A stretch of DNA of 64,000 nt from assembly GCA_900696645.1 (NCBI GenBank), contig CAADGV010000021.1, positions 62,001-126,000 of the forward strand, in the 5' to 3' direction. A program made the translations under genes and the position numbers. Under the pieces are notes generated by a model, which was not told the origin of the DNA, ran no database searches, and saw nothing but the letters and a program-made list of their open reading frames with translations. Positions 1 to 8,804 of this stretch are shown one piece after another (within the stretch, counting starts at the first letter, position 1; every line of letters begins with the position of its first letter). This DNA is from an uncultured Chlorobiota bacterium (GTDB lineage: Bacteria; Bacteroidota; Ignavibacteria; UBA10030; UBA6906).

Positions 1-821
1 TTCAGCGGATTGGTATTGTGGCGGAAGATCTCTTCGCCGTCTTTCAACCCGTCGCCGTCGCTGTCGGCATTGTACGGATTCGTGCCGTACCTTCGTTCTT
101 CCGCATTCGTAAGGCCGTCGTTGTCAGGGTCATCATCATCATCGTTCTTACCGAAATAGAAATTGAACCCGAGCCGCCCTGTTGGATACCAATCGGCAAT
201 GCCGGGCCGAGTCGATTGCTCGATGATGCTATTGCCCTTCCAATCATCGGTATAGTCATCCATAATGCGGGCACCGAGATCGATTGCAAAGGAGACATTC
301 TGTGACATCGGAATCTCAAAGCCAAACCCGACGGGAATGTGAAGGGTACGCTTGATTCGATCCGCGCCTTCCGGGATGTGGTTGTCGAAACGATCCTGCC
401 GCAGATAGGCCGCGCCGCCGATTCCGGCGTATACGTACGGTCGGAAGTCGAGTGTAATCGGGTAGTTGTACATGACGATGAAATTTGCGCTGGCCATGCT
501 GAGCGCCATATACTCGCTCAATTGCGGTGATGCCGGGTTTGGCGCAAGGGTCTCCAAGTGTTCAATGCCAATCAGCCGGTCATACCCGAGCATGATGCCG
601 AAGGAGAATCGTCGGGAAAATCCATACCGGAGGACGATGTCTCCTCCCGGGGAGGCGCGCCGTGTATTGAGGTCGTTGATCCAGATATTGGCTCCCCCGT
701 GAAAGCTCAATGACCATTTGCCGTCCGTGGAGAACATCGGCGGCTTTTTCGCGGCCTGTTGCGACAAGCCGGAATGGACATCAAGCAATATGAGAAATGC
801 AGCCAAGAAGAAGAACTTCAT
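1..821 (-). CDS. Outer-membrane beta-barrel protein with thrombospondin type 3 repeats (partial, 3' end off the left edge)
   Basis: The reading frame is open from an ATG at 821 down to base 1, about 273 codons with no stop, so the C-terminus lies outside the window. It begins with a hydrophobic signal peptide of about 20 residues (MKFFFLAAFLILL...). About 190 residues of alternating aromatic and small residues typical of an outer-membrane barrel follow. Then come an Asp run and calcium-binding type 3 repeats (DPDNDGLTNAEE, DSDGDGLKDGEE). A purine-rich ribosome site (GGAAGG) precedes the ATG. Barrel plus TSP3 repeats usually leads into a C-terminal OmpA peptidoglycan-binding domain in this group of bacteria. 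That domain would be beyond base 1, so an OmpA-family role in envelope anchoring is inference. Confidence 0.8.
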   Translation of the reverse strand, partial: MKFFFLAAFLILLDVHSGLSQQAAKKPPMFSTDGKWSLSFHGGANIWINDLNTRRASPGGDIVLRYGFSRRFSFGIMLGYDRLIGIEHLETLAPNPASPQLSEYMALSMASANFIVMYNYPITLDFRPYVYAGIGGAAYLRQDRFDNHIPEGADRIKRTLHIPVGFGFEIPMSQNVSFAIDLGARIMDDYTDDWKGNSIIEQSTRPGIADWYPTGRLGFNFYFGKNDDDDDPDNDGLTNAEERRYGTNPYNADSDGDGLKDGEEIFRHNTNPL

Positions 822-1251
822 CGGGTAATTCCTTCCTATCACGTACGTGGATGCGTCGGTGTAATTCGGCAGAGCCGCAGGCAACAATGCGCGCGTGCCG
901 CTTGGGTCAAAAAGTGGAAACACCGGTTGCTGAGTGGGGGGAAGATAACAATGTCTGCCGCTTCAGGGGGAAGGCTACTTGGGGTGGCAGACGAACATAC
1001 ACAGAGCTGTGCCCTGCAGTAAGTTAAGAACTCACATAAGCGATCTTTGTGAAGCGGAGCAAGACAAAACATAGTTACATGGGTAATGTGTTGCGCTTGT
1101 CTTTTGTGTTGTGATGTGGTACCTTTAAGCAGGCAGTTTCTTGACAGGTTCTTTCTCAACCTCTTTTTGAACTATCATAGTATGATGGGGGAAAGAGGTT
1201 TTTGTATTTGAGAGTATCCAAACTCTGATCAGGGGGGAGGAGGGAAAGAAA
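822..1251. other. Intergenic region between two divergent genes
   Basis: 430 bases with no convincing gene. It should hold the promoters of the leftward barrel protein and the rightward cfa gene. A 10-bp palindrome CACGTACGTG lies at 840-849, just upstream of the barrel gene's ribosome site. A TTGACA is present at 1141-1146, but I could not find a well-spaced -10 element for it. The short ORFs here have no domain-like composition. Confidence 0.5.
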
Positions 1252-2550
1252 ATGACGGAGCAAACGCTTCTTGCAACCGACAGGGCGTATGATACAAGCC
1301 TGACCCTGTTGCGCGAATTACTGGGCGAATACCCGGCGAGAGACTTCGACGTTCGGTTCTGGAACGGAATGGTGTGGGAAGCAGAACCGGATCAGCCGCG
1401 GCGCTTCACACTTGTTCTCCGGCACCCCGGCGCGCTGCGAAGCATGTTTCTGCCGCCCACCGAGCTGAATCTTGCCGAGGCGTACATCTACGACGACTTC
1501 GATATCGAAGGAGACATCTCGGCCGTTTTTCCGCTTGCCGATCACTTCATGAGTATCCGCAGAAGTCTTACGGAAAAGCTCCACTTCGGCAAACTTCTTC
1601 ACAGCCTTCCTACATCGCCTCATAATCAGCCCGGCCGCCGCGCCGCGGTATTGGATGGCCGTCTGCATTCCCCTCAGCGGGATTTCTCCGCCGTTACGTA
1701 CCACTACAATACATCAAATCAATTCTTCCGGCTGTTTCTGGATGAGCAGATGGTCTATTCGTGTGCGTACTTCGAGACGTTGCACGACAATCTCGATACC
1801 GCCCAAACCCGCAAACTCAACTACGTGTGTCGTAAACTGCGGCTCCGGCCCGGCGAACGGTTGCTCGATATCGGCTGCGGCTGGGGCGGATTGATCATCC
1901 ATGCAGCGAAGAAGTACCACACGAAGTGTGTGGGCATAACGCTCAGCAAGCCGCAAGCGGAACTTGCACGGGAACGCATCCGTCAGGCCGGACTTGAAGA
2001 TCGCTGCCGCGTTGAAGTATGCGACTACCGCGATATCGATGCCCCGTCGTCCTTCGACAAACTGGCAAGTATCGGAATGTTCGAGCATGTGGGAGAGAAA
2101 CTTCTGCCCGCATACTTCGAGCAGGCGTGGCGGCTGCTGCGTCCGGGCGGCGTATTTCTCAACCACGGCATAGCGCGTAGCGCAACGGAGCCGGTACCGG
2201 AAGAGCCGACCTTTTCCGACAGATACGTATTTCCGGACGGCGAGCTTCTTCCGCTCTATACGACGTTACGTGCTGCCGAGGAGTGCGGCTTTGAAATCAG
2301 GGATGTGGAAAGCCTGAGGGAACACTACGCCGTTACACTGCGAAACTGGGTTCGACGCCTTGAAGCGCATCATACCGAGGCCGTTGCGGCAACGGATGAA
2401 ACCACATACCGCGTGTGGCGGCTGTATATGTCCGGCTCGGCGTACAGATTCTGGCGGGGGAAGCTGAATGTGTACCAATCACTCATGGTAAAATCGGTTG
2501 ACGGGGTCAGCAATTTTCCGCTGACACGGAACGATTGGTACGTGCAGTAA
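1252..2550 (+). CDS. cfa: Cyclopropane-fatty-acyl-phospholipid synthase family methyltransferase
   Basis: Predicted to transfer a methylene group from S-adenosylmethionine to cis double bonds of membrane phospholipid acyl chains. The 432-residue length fits the family. The N-terminal lipid-binding half carries the family motif EAYIYDDFDIEGD (about 76-88) and YHYNTSNQFF (150-159). The Rossmann domain starts with the SAM motif LLDIGCGWGG (204-213), followed by ASIGMFEHVG and LLRPGGVFLNHGI. The start at 1252 has a strong purine-rich leader (GGGGGGAGGAGGG). The gene stands alone with a long upstream region, so it may be regulated separately, for example in stationary phase. It is clearly in the Cfa family; whether the product is a cyclopropane or another modified fatty acid is not visible. 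Confidence 0.92.
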   Translation: MTEQTLLATDRAYDTSLTLLRELLGEYPARDFDVRFWNGMVWEAEPDQPRRFTLVLRHPGALRSMFLPPTELNLAEAYIYDDFDIEGDISAVFPLADHFMSIRRSLTEKLHFGKLLHSLPTSPHNQPGRRAAVLDGRLHSPQRDFSAVTYHYNTSNQFFRLFLDEQMVYSCAYFETLHDNLDTAQTRKLNYVCRKLRLRPGERLLDIGCGWGGLIIHAAKKYHTKCVGITLSKPQAELARERIRQAGLEDRCRVEVCDYRDIDAPSSFDKLASIGMFEHVGEKLLPAYFEQAWRLLRPGGVFLNHGIARSATEPVPEEPTFSDRYVFPDGELLPLYTTLRAAEECGFEIRDVESLREHYAVTLRNWVRRLEAHHTEAVAATDETTYRVWRLYMSGSAYRFWRGKLNVYQSLMVKSVDGVSNFPLTRNDWYVQ

Positions 2551-2583
2551 CAACTCATCTTCTTTTGAATGAGGAGGCGTGAA

Positions 2584-3159
2584 ATGAAACATCACATTGC
2601 AGTGTTCATTGTTGTTCCGCTCTTGGCCATTCTCGCAGAACAGAATCTTCTGAAGAACGGCAGCTTCGAGAGTTTCCCGGCCGGTGAACCTGCCGGATGG
2701 ACAACCAACAACATTCCCACAATGGTCACAGTCGTTTCGGCTTCGCAGAACAGTTATGCCGGAAAAACCTCGGTGAAATGCGAGGTAAAAGAATTCTATG
2801 AAACGAAGATGGCGGGGATGATTTCTCAAAAAGATATTGAGGTGAAAAGCGGTGAACTGGTCTTGAAAGGGGCGTATCTCCTCAAGTCTGTCGGGAAGGA
2901 TGTCGGATATGTTGCTGTTGATGTGAAGTCTGCCGCGAACAGTACAATAGCTACATGCGAGCGCTATTTCACAGAGTCGGGGCCGGACTTCATTCCGTTT
3001 ACGATCAGTGCACGACTGCCTGAGAATGCGAAACGAATAGACATTCTGCTGACGTTGATGGCGGAGAAGGGTGCAGGTCCAGCTCATGTCGGTTCGTACA
3101 TTTTGTATGATGCCCTCGACCTTCGGATTGTCGGTAAGGAAACAGAGGAAGTGCCCTGA
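2584..3159 (+). CDS. Secreted protein with carbohydrate-binding-module-like fold
   Basis: I prefer the ATG at 2584 because AGGAGG sits just upstream. The frame is open to an earlier ATG at 2569, but that has no ribosome site. The product is 191 residues with an N-terminal hydrophobic signal (MKHHIAVFIVVPLLAILA). Right after cleavage comes NLLKNGSFESFPAGEPAGW, the hallmark opening of the galactose-binding-like jelly-roll domains found in CBM4/9-type modules. There is no catalytic domain. It probably binds a ligand outside the cytoplasm, but ligand and role are unknown. It follows cfa by 33 bp and may be co-transcribed. Confidence 0.7.
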   Translation: MKHHIAVFIVVPLLAILAEQNLLKNGSFESFPAGEPAGWTTNNIPTMVTVVSASQNSYAGKTSVKCEVKEFYETKMAGMISQKDIEVKSGELVLKGAYLLKSVGKDVGYVAVDVKSAANSTIATCERYFTESGPDFIPFTISARLPENAKRIDILLTLMAEKGAGPAHVGSYILYDALDLRIVGKETEEVP

Positions 3160-3201
3160 GAAACGCCCAATGTGTGTTGAAGAAGTAAGGAGGAAAGAGC
3201 T

Positions 3202-3705
3202 ATGACTCTCACGCGCTTAACAAACTATCTTGATGAGAACGGCATCAAGTATATCGTCATTCACCACTCGCCCGCGTTCACTGCGCGCGAAGTTGCTGTC
3301 ACGGCGCATATTCCCCGGAATGAAGTGGCAAAAACAGTGATCGTAAAGGTAGATGGAAAGACGATGATGGCCGTTCTGCCTGCATCGGAAATGGTGGATT
3401 TTGCCATGTTGCGCACAGCTCTCGGCGCGAATGCGGTTGTGCTTGCGACGGAGCGGGAGTTCAACACCCTCTTCGCTGATTGCGAAATAGGGGCAATGCC
3501 GCCGTTCGGGAATCTGTTCGGGATTGATGTTGTTGTCGCTGATTCCTTAAGGAACAATCAGGAGATTGCGTTCAACGGAGGCAACCACCGCGAACTTCTG
3601 AAAATGTCGTATGCCGACTTTGAGAAACTTGTGAAGCCTCTTGTGCGAAAGTTCACGATGGAGCGACGTGTCCGCTGCGATCTCTTTGAACGGGGCATAA
3701 GCTGA
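3202..3705 (+). CDS. YbaK/EbsC-family aminoacyl-tRNA deacylase
   Basis: 167 residues matching the YbaK/ProX fold, which hydrolyses mischarged tRNAs (for example Ala- or Cys-tRNA-Pro). Visible family features are the N-terminal Y..I.HSPAFTA segment, the substrate Lys region (NEVAKTVIVKVDG, about 40-52) and the conserved CEIGAMPPFG loop (about 97-106). FNGGNHRELLKMSYADF then forms the usual C-terminal part. A ribosome site (AGGAGG) lies at about 3189-3194. It is a free-standing trans-editing domain, not fused to ProS. Which mischarged tRNA it edits cannot be told. Confidence 0.85.
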   Translation: MTLTRLTNYLDENGIKYIVIHHSPAFTAREVAVTAHIPRNEVAKTVIVKVDGKTMMAVLPASEMVDFAMLRTALGANAVVLATEREFNTLFADCEIGAMPPFGNLFGIDVVVADSLRNNQEIAFNGGNHRELLKMSYADFEKLVKPLVRKFTMERRVRCDLFERGIS

Positions 3706-3742
3706 CTTGCATTTGCCGCGTGAGCAACGAATACGCTTGGCC

Positions 3743-3934
3743 CTACTGACCGCGCAAAACTCTTGCCGGCAGCATGAACAATCCTTTGATGAGCTGCAAT
3801 AAGGCGTCGACCGTAATGCCGACCAGCCTGAAGGGGAGAAGAATAAGCCAGATCAGCGGATAAAGAATCAGTGCCGCAATTGCAAGCGGCCAGCAGATCA
3901 CCAACAAAATCAACCAGAGCAGGAATTTCGTCAT
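3743..3934 (-). CDS. Small two-segment membrane protein, function unknown
   Basis: 63 residues, almost entirely hydrophobic (MTKFLLWLILLVICWPLAIAA..., then LYPLIWLILLPFRLVGI), ending in a short basic tail. I chose the ATG at 3934 over the upstream in-frame start at 3955 because AAGGA lies about 9 nt before it. It probably forms one re-entrant or two close membrane helices. I do not recognise the family. It lies convergent to the deacylase gene. It could be spurious, but the ribosome site and clean membrane composition support it. Confidence 0.55.
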   Translation of the reverse strand: MTKFLLWLILLVICWPLAIAALILYPLIWLILLPFRLVGITVDALLQLIKGLFMLPARVLRGQ

Positions 3935-4102
3935 TGTGAAGTCCTTCAAGTTCACAAATGAATACGTAGAAGTAAAGTAAGAGTTCCACTCTCTTCATCG
4001 TCAGGAATATCATCCGTTTTTCAGGGTCGCACGTTCGCCGATTTCTTCTTACATTTCATAGCATTTTCGCCATTGTCGATGTCTGAAAAGATAGGAATTG
4101 CT

Positions 4103-5347
4103 ATGAACCCGACTATCTGCATATTTGAAGATCCTCAATACGTCAATCTGTTGCCGCTGGTGTATACACGTCCTGTATATGATCTTCGTTGCGGAATTCT
4201 CACTCTGCGCGAAAAGCTTGTCCGCGCATATCCGAAAACACGTCTGGCCATGTTGTGCCGTCCGTATTTAGCGGAAGTTGTCCGCCGGCAGAATCCGGGC
4301 GTTGAGGTGAACGAAGTGCACGAATCGGGTTGCCTCCTGCTCAATGGACGATTGTTGGCGGGAAACGGGCTTGCGAAGCAAATTCCGGTTCGGGGAAATG
4401 ATGCGGTATTTCTTTCCGGTGGCACGGTGGTCGCCGTTCGCATCAATACCGGCCGGCACGCTTCTTTGAGAAACGATTTTTCGGAAGCGTTCGACGCCGA
4501 ACACTTCTCCGATCTTGAAAAGGTTCATGTTGATGTGAATCTCATCAGATATCCCTGGGATCTTGTTCAGCACAACGGCCAGCAGATAGCTGCCGATTAC
4601 AAGTCCATCACTTCAGGAAAGAAAAGCCGCGGGAAAGTCTTCCCGGGAGTGCATCTGATCAACAAACGGCAGATATTCGTTGACGCTGGGGCGCAGATTA
4701 AGTCGGGTGCAGTACTCGACGCAACGAACGGGCCAATCTATATCGGCAAGAGTGCCGAAATTCTGCCGAACGCAGTCATTGAAGGCCCCGCAAGTATCGG
4801 AATGGAGACGCGGATCAAAATTGGAGCGAAGATCTACGAAAACACAAGTATCGGTGAAATGTGCAAAGTTGGGGGCGAGGTGGAGGCAAGCATCATTCAT
4901 TCCTACTCCAACAAACAGCATGATGGATTTCTCGGCCACTCGTATCTCGGCATGTGGTGCAACCTTGGGGCCGATACGAATACCAGCGACCTGAAGAACA
5001 ACTACGGAAATGTCCGGGTTACAATTAACGGTAAGGAAGTGGATAGCGGTTCCCAGTTTGTCGGTTTGACGATGGGCGATCATTCCAAAAGCGGAATCAA
5101 CACAATGTTTAACACGGGAACCATAGTCGGTGTATCAAGTAATGTGTACGGGGCCGGATTTCCTCCGAAAGCGATTCCCTCGTTTGCCTGGGGTGGTGCC
5201 GAAGGCGTGAAAGAGTATCGCATCGATAGCGCGATTGACGCCTGCCGTCGTGTCATGGCCCGCAGAAAAATCGAAATGACGAATGCTGACGAGACTCTTC
5301 TTAGGAAGATATTCGAGTTAACAAAGAACGAGAGACAAGCCCTGTGA
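4103..5347 (+). CDS. GlmU-like sugar nucleotidyltransferase with left-handed beta-helix
   Basis: The start at 4103 (MNPTICIFEDPQY) has AGGAA 7 nt upstream; an in-frame TTG at 4073 is less likely. The N-terminal half resembles the Bacteroidetes-type putative sugar nucleotidyltransferase family (opening ICIFED, then LLPLVYTRPVYDLRCGILTL). The C-terminal half (from about residue 195) is a hexapeptide-repeat beta-helix (GAVLDATNGPIYIG, AVIEGPASIG, LGADTNTSDLKNNYG) as in GlmU acyl/nucleotidyl enzymes. It likely activates a sugar-1-phosphate for cell-wall or glycan synthesis. The exact sugar is not visible. Its stop overlaps the GTG start of the next gene by 4 bp, implying coupled translation. Confidence 0.8.
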   Translation: MNPTICIFEDPQYVNLLPLVYTRPVYDLRCGILTLREKLVRAYPKTRLAMLCRPYLAEVVRRQNPGVEVNEVHESGCLLLNGRLLAGNGLAKQIPVRGNDAVFLSGGTVVAVRINTGRHASLRNDFSEAFDAEHFSDLEKVHVDVNLIRYPWDLVQHNGQQIAADYKSITSGKKSRGKVFPGVHLINKRQIFVDAGAQIKSGAVLDATNGPIYIGKSAEILPNAVIEGPASIGMETRIKIGAKIYENTSIGEMCKVGGEVEASIIHSYSNKQHDGFLGHSYLGMWCNLGADTNTSDLKNNYGNVRVTINGKEVDSGSQFVGLTMGDHSKSGINTMFNTGTIVGVSSNVYGAGFPPKAIPSFAWGGAEGVKEYRIDSAIDACRRVMARRKIEMTNADETLLRKIFELTKNERQAL

Positions 5348-6000
5348 AAATCCTGGCGCTGTCGGATATTCACGGCGCGTACACGAGAATGGTGGACATC
5401 GTTAACTCCAACTCTTCTGTTGATGCAATCGTCATTGCCGGTGATTTGACAACCAATGGTTCGCCCGAGGAAGCAGAAGAGGCTGTTCAGCAACTCCGGC
5501 GCTTCAAGAAGCCGTTGCTGGTTGTTGCAGGGAACATGGATCCTCCACTGCTTGATGATGTGTTCGTCAGGCTTGGTCTCTCAATAAACAGACGCGGAGT
5601 TGTCATTGGTGGTGTTGGATTCTTCGGAGTCTCAGCATCGCCCATCTCACAGCTCAGAACGCCGAACGAGATAACGGAGGAAGAGATTTCCTCGCGAGCT
5701 GAGTTCGGCTTGTTGCAAGTTTCCGGCGCAAAGGTTAAGGTGTTTGTTCCACATTCTCCGCCGTTGAACACAAAGCTCGACAGGATTCATTCCGGCAGAC
5801 ATGTTGGCAGTTCCGCAGTTCGATCATTCATCGAACAGCATCAACCGCATGTCGTTATTTGTGGACACATTCATGAAGGGAGAGGCGTTGATAGGATTGT
5901 AGCCTCCGAGATCATTAACTGCGGTCCGACCGCGAGCGGGTTTTACGGAGTGATCTCAATCGGTGAGGATGTTGTAGTTCAATGCTGTGAAATGAGTTAG
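5344..6000 (+). CDS. Calcineurin-like metallophosphoesterase
   Basis: 218 residues with the ordered metal-binding motifs of the family: DIHG (8-11), GDLT, a GN-D motif, HSPP and GHIHEG. The third motif reads GNMD instead of GNHD, so the usual catalytic His is replaced by Met. Related small phosphoesterases also vary here, so activity is not excluded. The GTG start at 5344 overlaps the preceding nucleotidyltransferase, which suggests the two act together. The substrate is unknown. A bidirectional terminator follows. Confidence 0.83.
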   Translation: MKILALSDIHGAYTRMVDIVNSNSSVDAIVIAGDLTTNGSPEEAEEAVQQLRRFKKPLLVVAGNMDPPLLDDVFVRLGLSINRRGVVIGGVGFFGVSASPISQLRTPNEITEEEISSRAEFGLLQVSGAKVKVFVPHSPPLNTKLDRIHSGRHVGSSAVRSFIEQHQPHVVICGHIHEGRGVDRIVASEIINCGPTASGFYGVISIGEDVVVQCCEMS

Positions 6001-6030
6001 CAGGTACAGAGTTTTGGGGATACAAAAAAC

Positions 6031-6060
6031 AAAAACGCCTTCCTTCGGGAAGGCGTTTTT
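6031..6060. terminator. Bidirectional rho-independent terminator
   Basis: A perfect stem AACGCCTTCC / GGAAGGCGTT with a TTCG tetraloop, flanked by A-run and T-run. It lies between the convergent phosphoesterase and zinc-ribbon genes and can serve both strands. Confidence 0.93.
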
Positions 6061-6081
6061 AATCTGACAAGAGAATCCAGA

Positions 6082-6270
6082 TTAGCTATCTGTTTTCAGG
6101 TAGAAAGGAAGCTGCTGACGCATACGCTCGCGCTTTGCACGGTATGCCATCTCTTTCTTCTTGCAGCTCGGGCAGCGATAAGCCCCTACCTGGCCCCGGA
6201 ATTCGTTGCCGCAGTCCCGGCAGATAGTTGAACCGCGTTTCTTCATTCTTGCATCGCCTTTGTAGTTCAT
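6082..6270 (-). CDS. Small zinc-ribbon protein
   Basis: 62 residues starting at 6270, with GAGGAG about 9 nt upstream (an in-frame GTG farther up is less likely). Two CxxC pairs (CRDCGNEF and CPSCKKKE) about 15 residues apart make a classic zinc ribbon. A basic helix rich in Arg and Lys follows. The size and charge suggest a nucleic-acid or ribosome-associated protein, but no specific family is recognised. Confidence 0.7.
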   Translation of the reverse strand: MNYKGDARMKKRGSTICRDCGNEFRGQVGAYRCPSCKKKEMAYRAKRERMRQQLPFYLKTDS

Positions 6271-6557
6271 AGGTGTTTTCTCCTCGCACAATATAACTAA
6301 TTTTCAGAGAAAAAGGTTCAGAATTTGTCCTATTTTTGGGAATGGGACATCGAAAACAGTCCATTTTCGACAATCTGCAATTAAATTTTTTTATGGATCA
6401 CCCAAAGTACAAGCCTGAACACAACTTACAGGGATGCCATGTTCTGCTTGGGATATAGGAATGCAAGTCTTATTGAATTAGAGAACATCTATCGGTAGAT
6501 TTTTCAGCTTTCATTTGCGCTCTCCTGAACTTGCTTACACGAAATAACTTAGTGAAA

Positions 6558-6992
6558 ATGAAGAAGCAGAACCGAGCAACGAGCAAGCAAAGACATCTTA
6601 TCAGAATTGCCAATCTGGCAAAGGAAAACGCTTACTCGCCATACTCGGGATTTCGGGTTGGTGCCGCCTTGCTTGCCTCCGATGGGCGTATATTTTCCGG
6701 CTGCAACGTCGAGAATAGTCCCTACTCTCTGACAATCTGCGCCGAACGAAATGCACTTTTCAAGGCCGTCAGCGAGTATGCAAAGAACTTCACATCAATT
6801 GCTATCGCTTCCGATGACGCCGCGTTTTTGCCTCCGTGCGGCGCGTGCCGACAAGTCCTCTCGGAATTCTCCCCCGACATCGAAGTGATCCTGACCTCCT
6901 CGCAAGGAGATGTCAAACTGACATCACTCAAGAAGCTCTTTCCAATGCCTGCCGACCTGAAGAAACTCGGCTCACGCACGTCAAAACGATAG
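6558..6992 (+). CDS. cdd: Cytidine deaminase
   Basis: Hydrolytic deamination of cytidine and deoxycytidine to uridine in pyrimidine salvage. About 144 residues from the ATG at 6558, the length of the tetrameric class. The zinc site is visible as CAERNA (Cys ligand and catalytic Glu) and PCGACRQVL (two further Cys ligands). AYSPYSGFRVGAALL is the standard substrate loop. The frame is open to a TTG at 6531, and no strong ribosome site decides the start. It is followed within 9 bp by the alkyltransferase-like gene. Confidence 0.92.
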   Translation: MKKQNRATSKQRHLIRIANLAKENAYSPYSGFRVGAALLASDGRIFSGCNVENSPYSLTICAERNALFKAVSEYAKNFTSIAIASDDAAFLPPCGACRQVLSEFSPDIEVILTSSQGDVKLTSLKKLFPMPADLKKLGSRTSKR

Positions 6993-7001
6993 CCGGGTTG
7001 C

Positions 7002-7319
7002 ATGCAAAAAGGAAAGTCGGGAAAACAGCAACGCATCTGGTCAACAGTTGAGAAGGTACCGCGGGGAAAAGTTGCAACGTACGGAGAAATAGCCCGTTTA
7101 AGCAAGCTCCCCCGTCAGGCACGGCTCGTAGGATATGCACTTCACGCACTACCGCACGGCATTCAAATTCCCTGGCACCGGATAATCAACTCAAAAGGCA
7201 GGATATCATTCCCAGTAAATTCTGACGCATTCAAACGACAAAAGAATCTATTGGAGAAAGAGGGAGTAAATTTTGTAAAGGGAAGAGTTGACCTGAAAGT
7301 GTTTGGCTGGAAGAAGTAA
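7002..7319 (+). CDS. Alkyltransferase-like (ATL) DNA-binding protein
   Basis: 105 residues matching the C-terminal DNA-binding domain of O6-methylguanine methyltransferase (IPWHRIINSKGRIS, GKVATYGEIARL, LVGYALHALP). The active-site Cys of the PCHR motif is replaced by Trp (PWHR), the defining feature of ATL proteins. ATL proteins bind alkylated guanine and hand it to nucleotide excision repair without removing the alkyl group. It lies between cdd and tag in a tight group. Confidence 0.88.
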   Translation: MQKGKSGKQQRIWSTVEKVPRGKVATYGEIARLSKLPRQARLVGYALHALPHGIQIPWHRIINSKGRISFPVNSDAFKRQKNLLEKEGVNFVKGRVDLKVFGWKK

Positions 7320-7349
7320 AACAAGACTGTTCAACTATTTATTAAATCT

Positions 7350-7928
7350 ATGAACAAGAAACGCGAGAAAATCCGTTGTGCTTGGAGCGGCACAGACCCG
7401 CTGTACATCAAATATCACGACGAGGAGTGGGGAGTTCCCCGGCACGATGACAGGAAGTTGTTTGAGATGCTGATTCTCGAAGGCGCGCAGGCTGGGCTGA
7501 GCTGGATTACCATTTTGCGAAAGCGTAAGAACTACCGAAAGGCATTCGACAACTTCAGCGCACGAAAGATAGCGGCATACAACAAGAAGAAAACAAACGC
7601 GTTGCTAAGGGATGAAGGTATTGTACGAAATAGATTGAAGATCAGCGCCGCGGTGTTGAATGCAAAAGCATTTCTGAAAGTGCAGAAGGAATTCGGCAGC
7701 TTCGACAAATATATCTGGCAGTTTGTCGGGGGCAAACAGATTCAAAGCAAGCGGAAATCCATGAAGGAAATTCCTGCAACAACCCCCGAATCAGATGCGA
7801 TGAGCAGGGACCTGAAGAAGCGCGGATTCAAGTTCGTCGGCTCAACAATTTGTTACGCGTTCATGCAGGCAACCGGGATGGTGAATGACCACACAACCAA
7901 CTGCTGGAAGTATCGTGAGAAGCGGTAA
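7350..7928 (+). CDS. tag: DNA-3-methyladenine glycosylase I
   Basis: 192 residues of the Tag family, which excises 3-methyladenine from DNA. Visible motifs are RCAWSGTDPLYIKYHDEEWG (zinc Cys and base-pocket region), LILEGAQAGLSWITILRKR, and the C-terminal MVNDHTTNCW with His and Cys zinc ligands. It lies 30 bp after the ATL gene, so two alkylation-damage functions are adjacent and probably co-expressed. Confidence 0.93.
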   Translation: MNKKREKIRCAWSGTDPLYIKYHDEEWGVPRHDDRKLFEMLILEGAQAGLSWITILRKRKNYRKAFDNFSARKIAAYNKKKTNALLRDEGIVRNRLKISAAVLNAKAFLKVQKEFGSFDKYIWQFVGGKQIQSKRKSMKEIPATTPESDAMSRDLKKRGFKFVGSTICYAFMQATGMVNDHTTNCWKYREKR

Positions 7929-8092
7929 GATGAACCGAATTTAATAGCTACGGTTCATTTTCTTCACGTTTGGAAGTGTGAAGAGATGCCGTACAGATTG
8001 TATTCGCAGCGGGAAACCCGTATTTTAAGCAATCTCAAAATAACGGATGGCGTGGCCATCCACCACAACACACTTTCAAGGAACAACCTCTA

Positions 8093-8782
8093 ATGAAATA
8101 CGCACTCGTTGTTGCCATGAGCATGATTCTGCTTGCTTGCCAAGGAAACACACAAAGCAAGGTTGAGCTCAAAACAACCCAGGATAGCGTGAGTTATGCC
8201 ATCGGCACAAACATCGGCACAAACCTGAAACAACAGAAAGTCGATGTCAACGTTGCCGTACTCGCAGCAGGCATTCGGCACGTTGTTGACAGCACCCAAT
8301 TGATGCTCACGGAAGAGCAAGCCCAGGAGGTGATGATGGCATTCCAGCAGCGCATGATGGCGAAGCAACAGGAAGAAGCCTCCGCTGCCGGCGAAAAGAA
8401 CCGAATCGATGGTGAAGCATTTCTTGCAGCGAACAAGAACAAGGAAGGCGTTAAGGTAACGGCAAGCGGGCTGCAATACAAAGTTCTCAAGATGGGCTCA
8501 GGCCCCAAACCGAAAGCGGACCAGACTGTGACCGTTCACTATCGCGGTACACTGATTGACGGTACGGAATTCGACAGCTCCTACAAGCGCGGCGAGCCGG
8601 CGACGTTCGGCGTGGGGCAGGTTATCGGCGGGTGGACAGAGGCGTTGCAATTGATGCCCGAAGGCTCGAAGTGGGAACTTTACATTCCTTCCAATCTTGC
8701 CTATGGCGATCGCGGAGCTGGACCCACGATACAGGCCGGCGCAACACTGATCTTTGAGGTCGAGTTGCTTTCCGTGAAGTAG
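8093..8782 (+). CDS. FKBP-type peptidyl-prolyl isomerase lipoprotein
   Basis: 229 residues, with an N-terminal lipobox (MSMILLAC), so it is an envelope lipoprotein. Residues about 30-115 form the Mip/FkpA-type helical dimerisation region (DSVSYAIGTNIGTNLKQQ). The C-terminal FKBP domain shows TVHYRGTLIDGTEFDSSY, GQVIGGWTEALQLMPEGSKW and IPSNLAYGDRG. It catalyses prolyl isomerisation and acts as a chaperone outside the cytoplasm. AAGGA lies 10 nt before the start, and a terminator follows. Confidence 0.92.
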   Translation: MKYALVVAMSMILLACQGNTQSKVELKTTQDSVSYAIGTNIGTNLKQQKVDVNVAVLAAGIRHVVDSTQLMLTEEQAQEVMMAFQQRMMAKQQEEASAAGEKNRIDGEAFLAANKNKEGVKVTASGLQYKVLKMGSGPKPKADQTVTVHYRGTLIDGTEFDSSYKRGEPATFGVGQVIGGWTEALQLMPEGSKWELYIPSNLAYGDRGAGPTIQAGATLIFEVELLSVK

Positions 8783-8804
8783 ACGGTTCTTTTTGTTATC
8801 TTAC

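Noticed and set aside
839..1159. 106-residue leftward open frame in the first intergenic region
   Set aside because: No ribosome site, odd composition, and it would sit in the promoter region of the barrel gene.
2479..3087. 202-residue leftward open frame
   Set aside because: It overlaps the end of cfa and most of the CBM-like gene, which has a signal peptide and ribosome site; no family resemblance.
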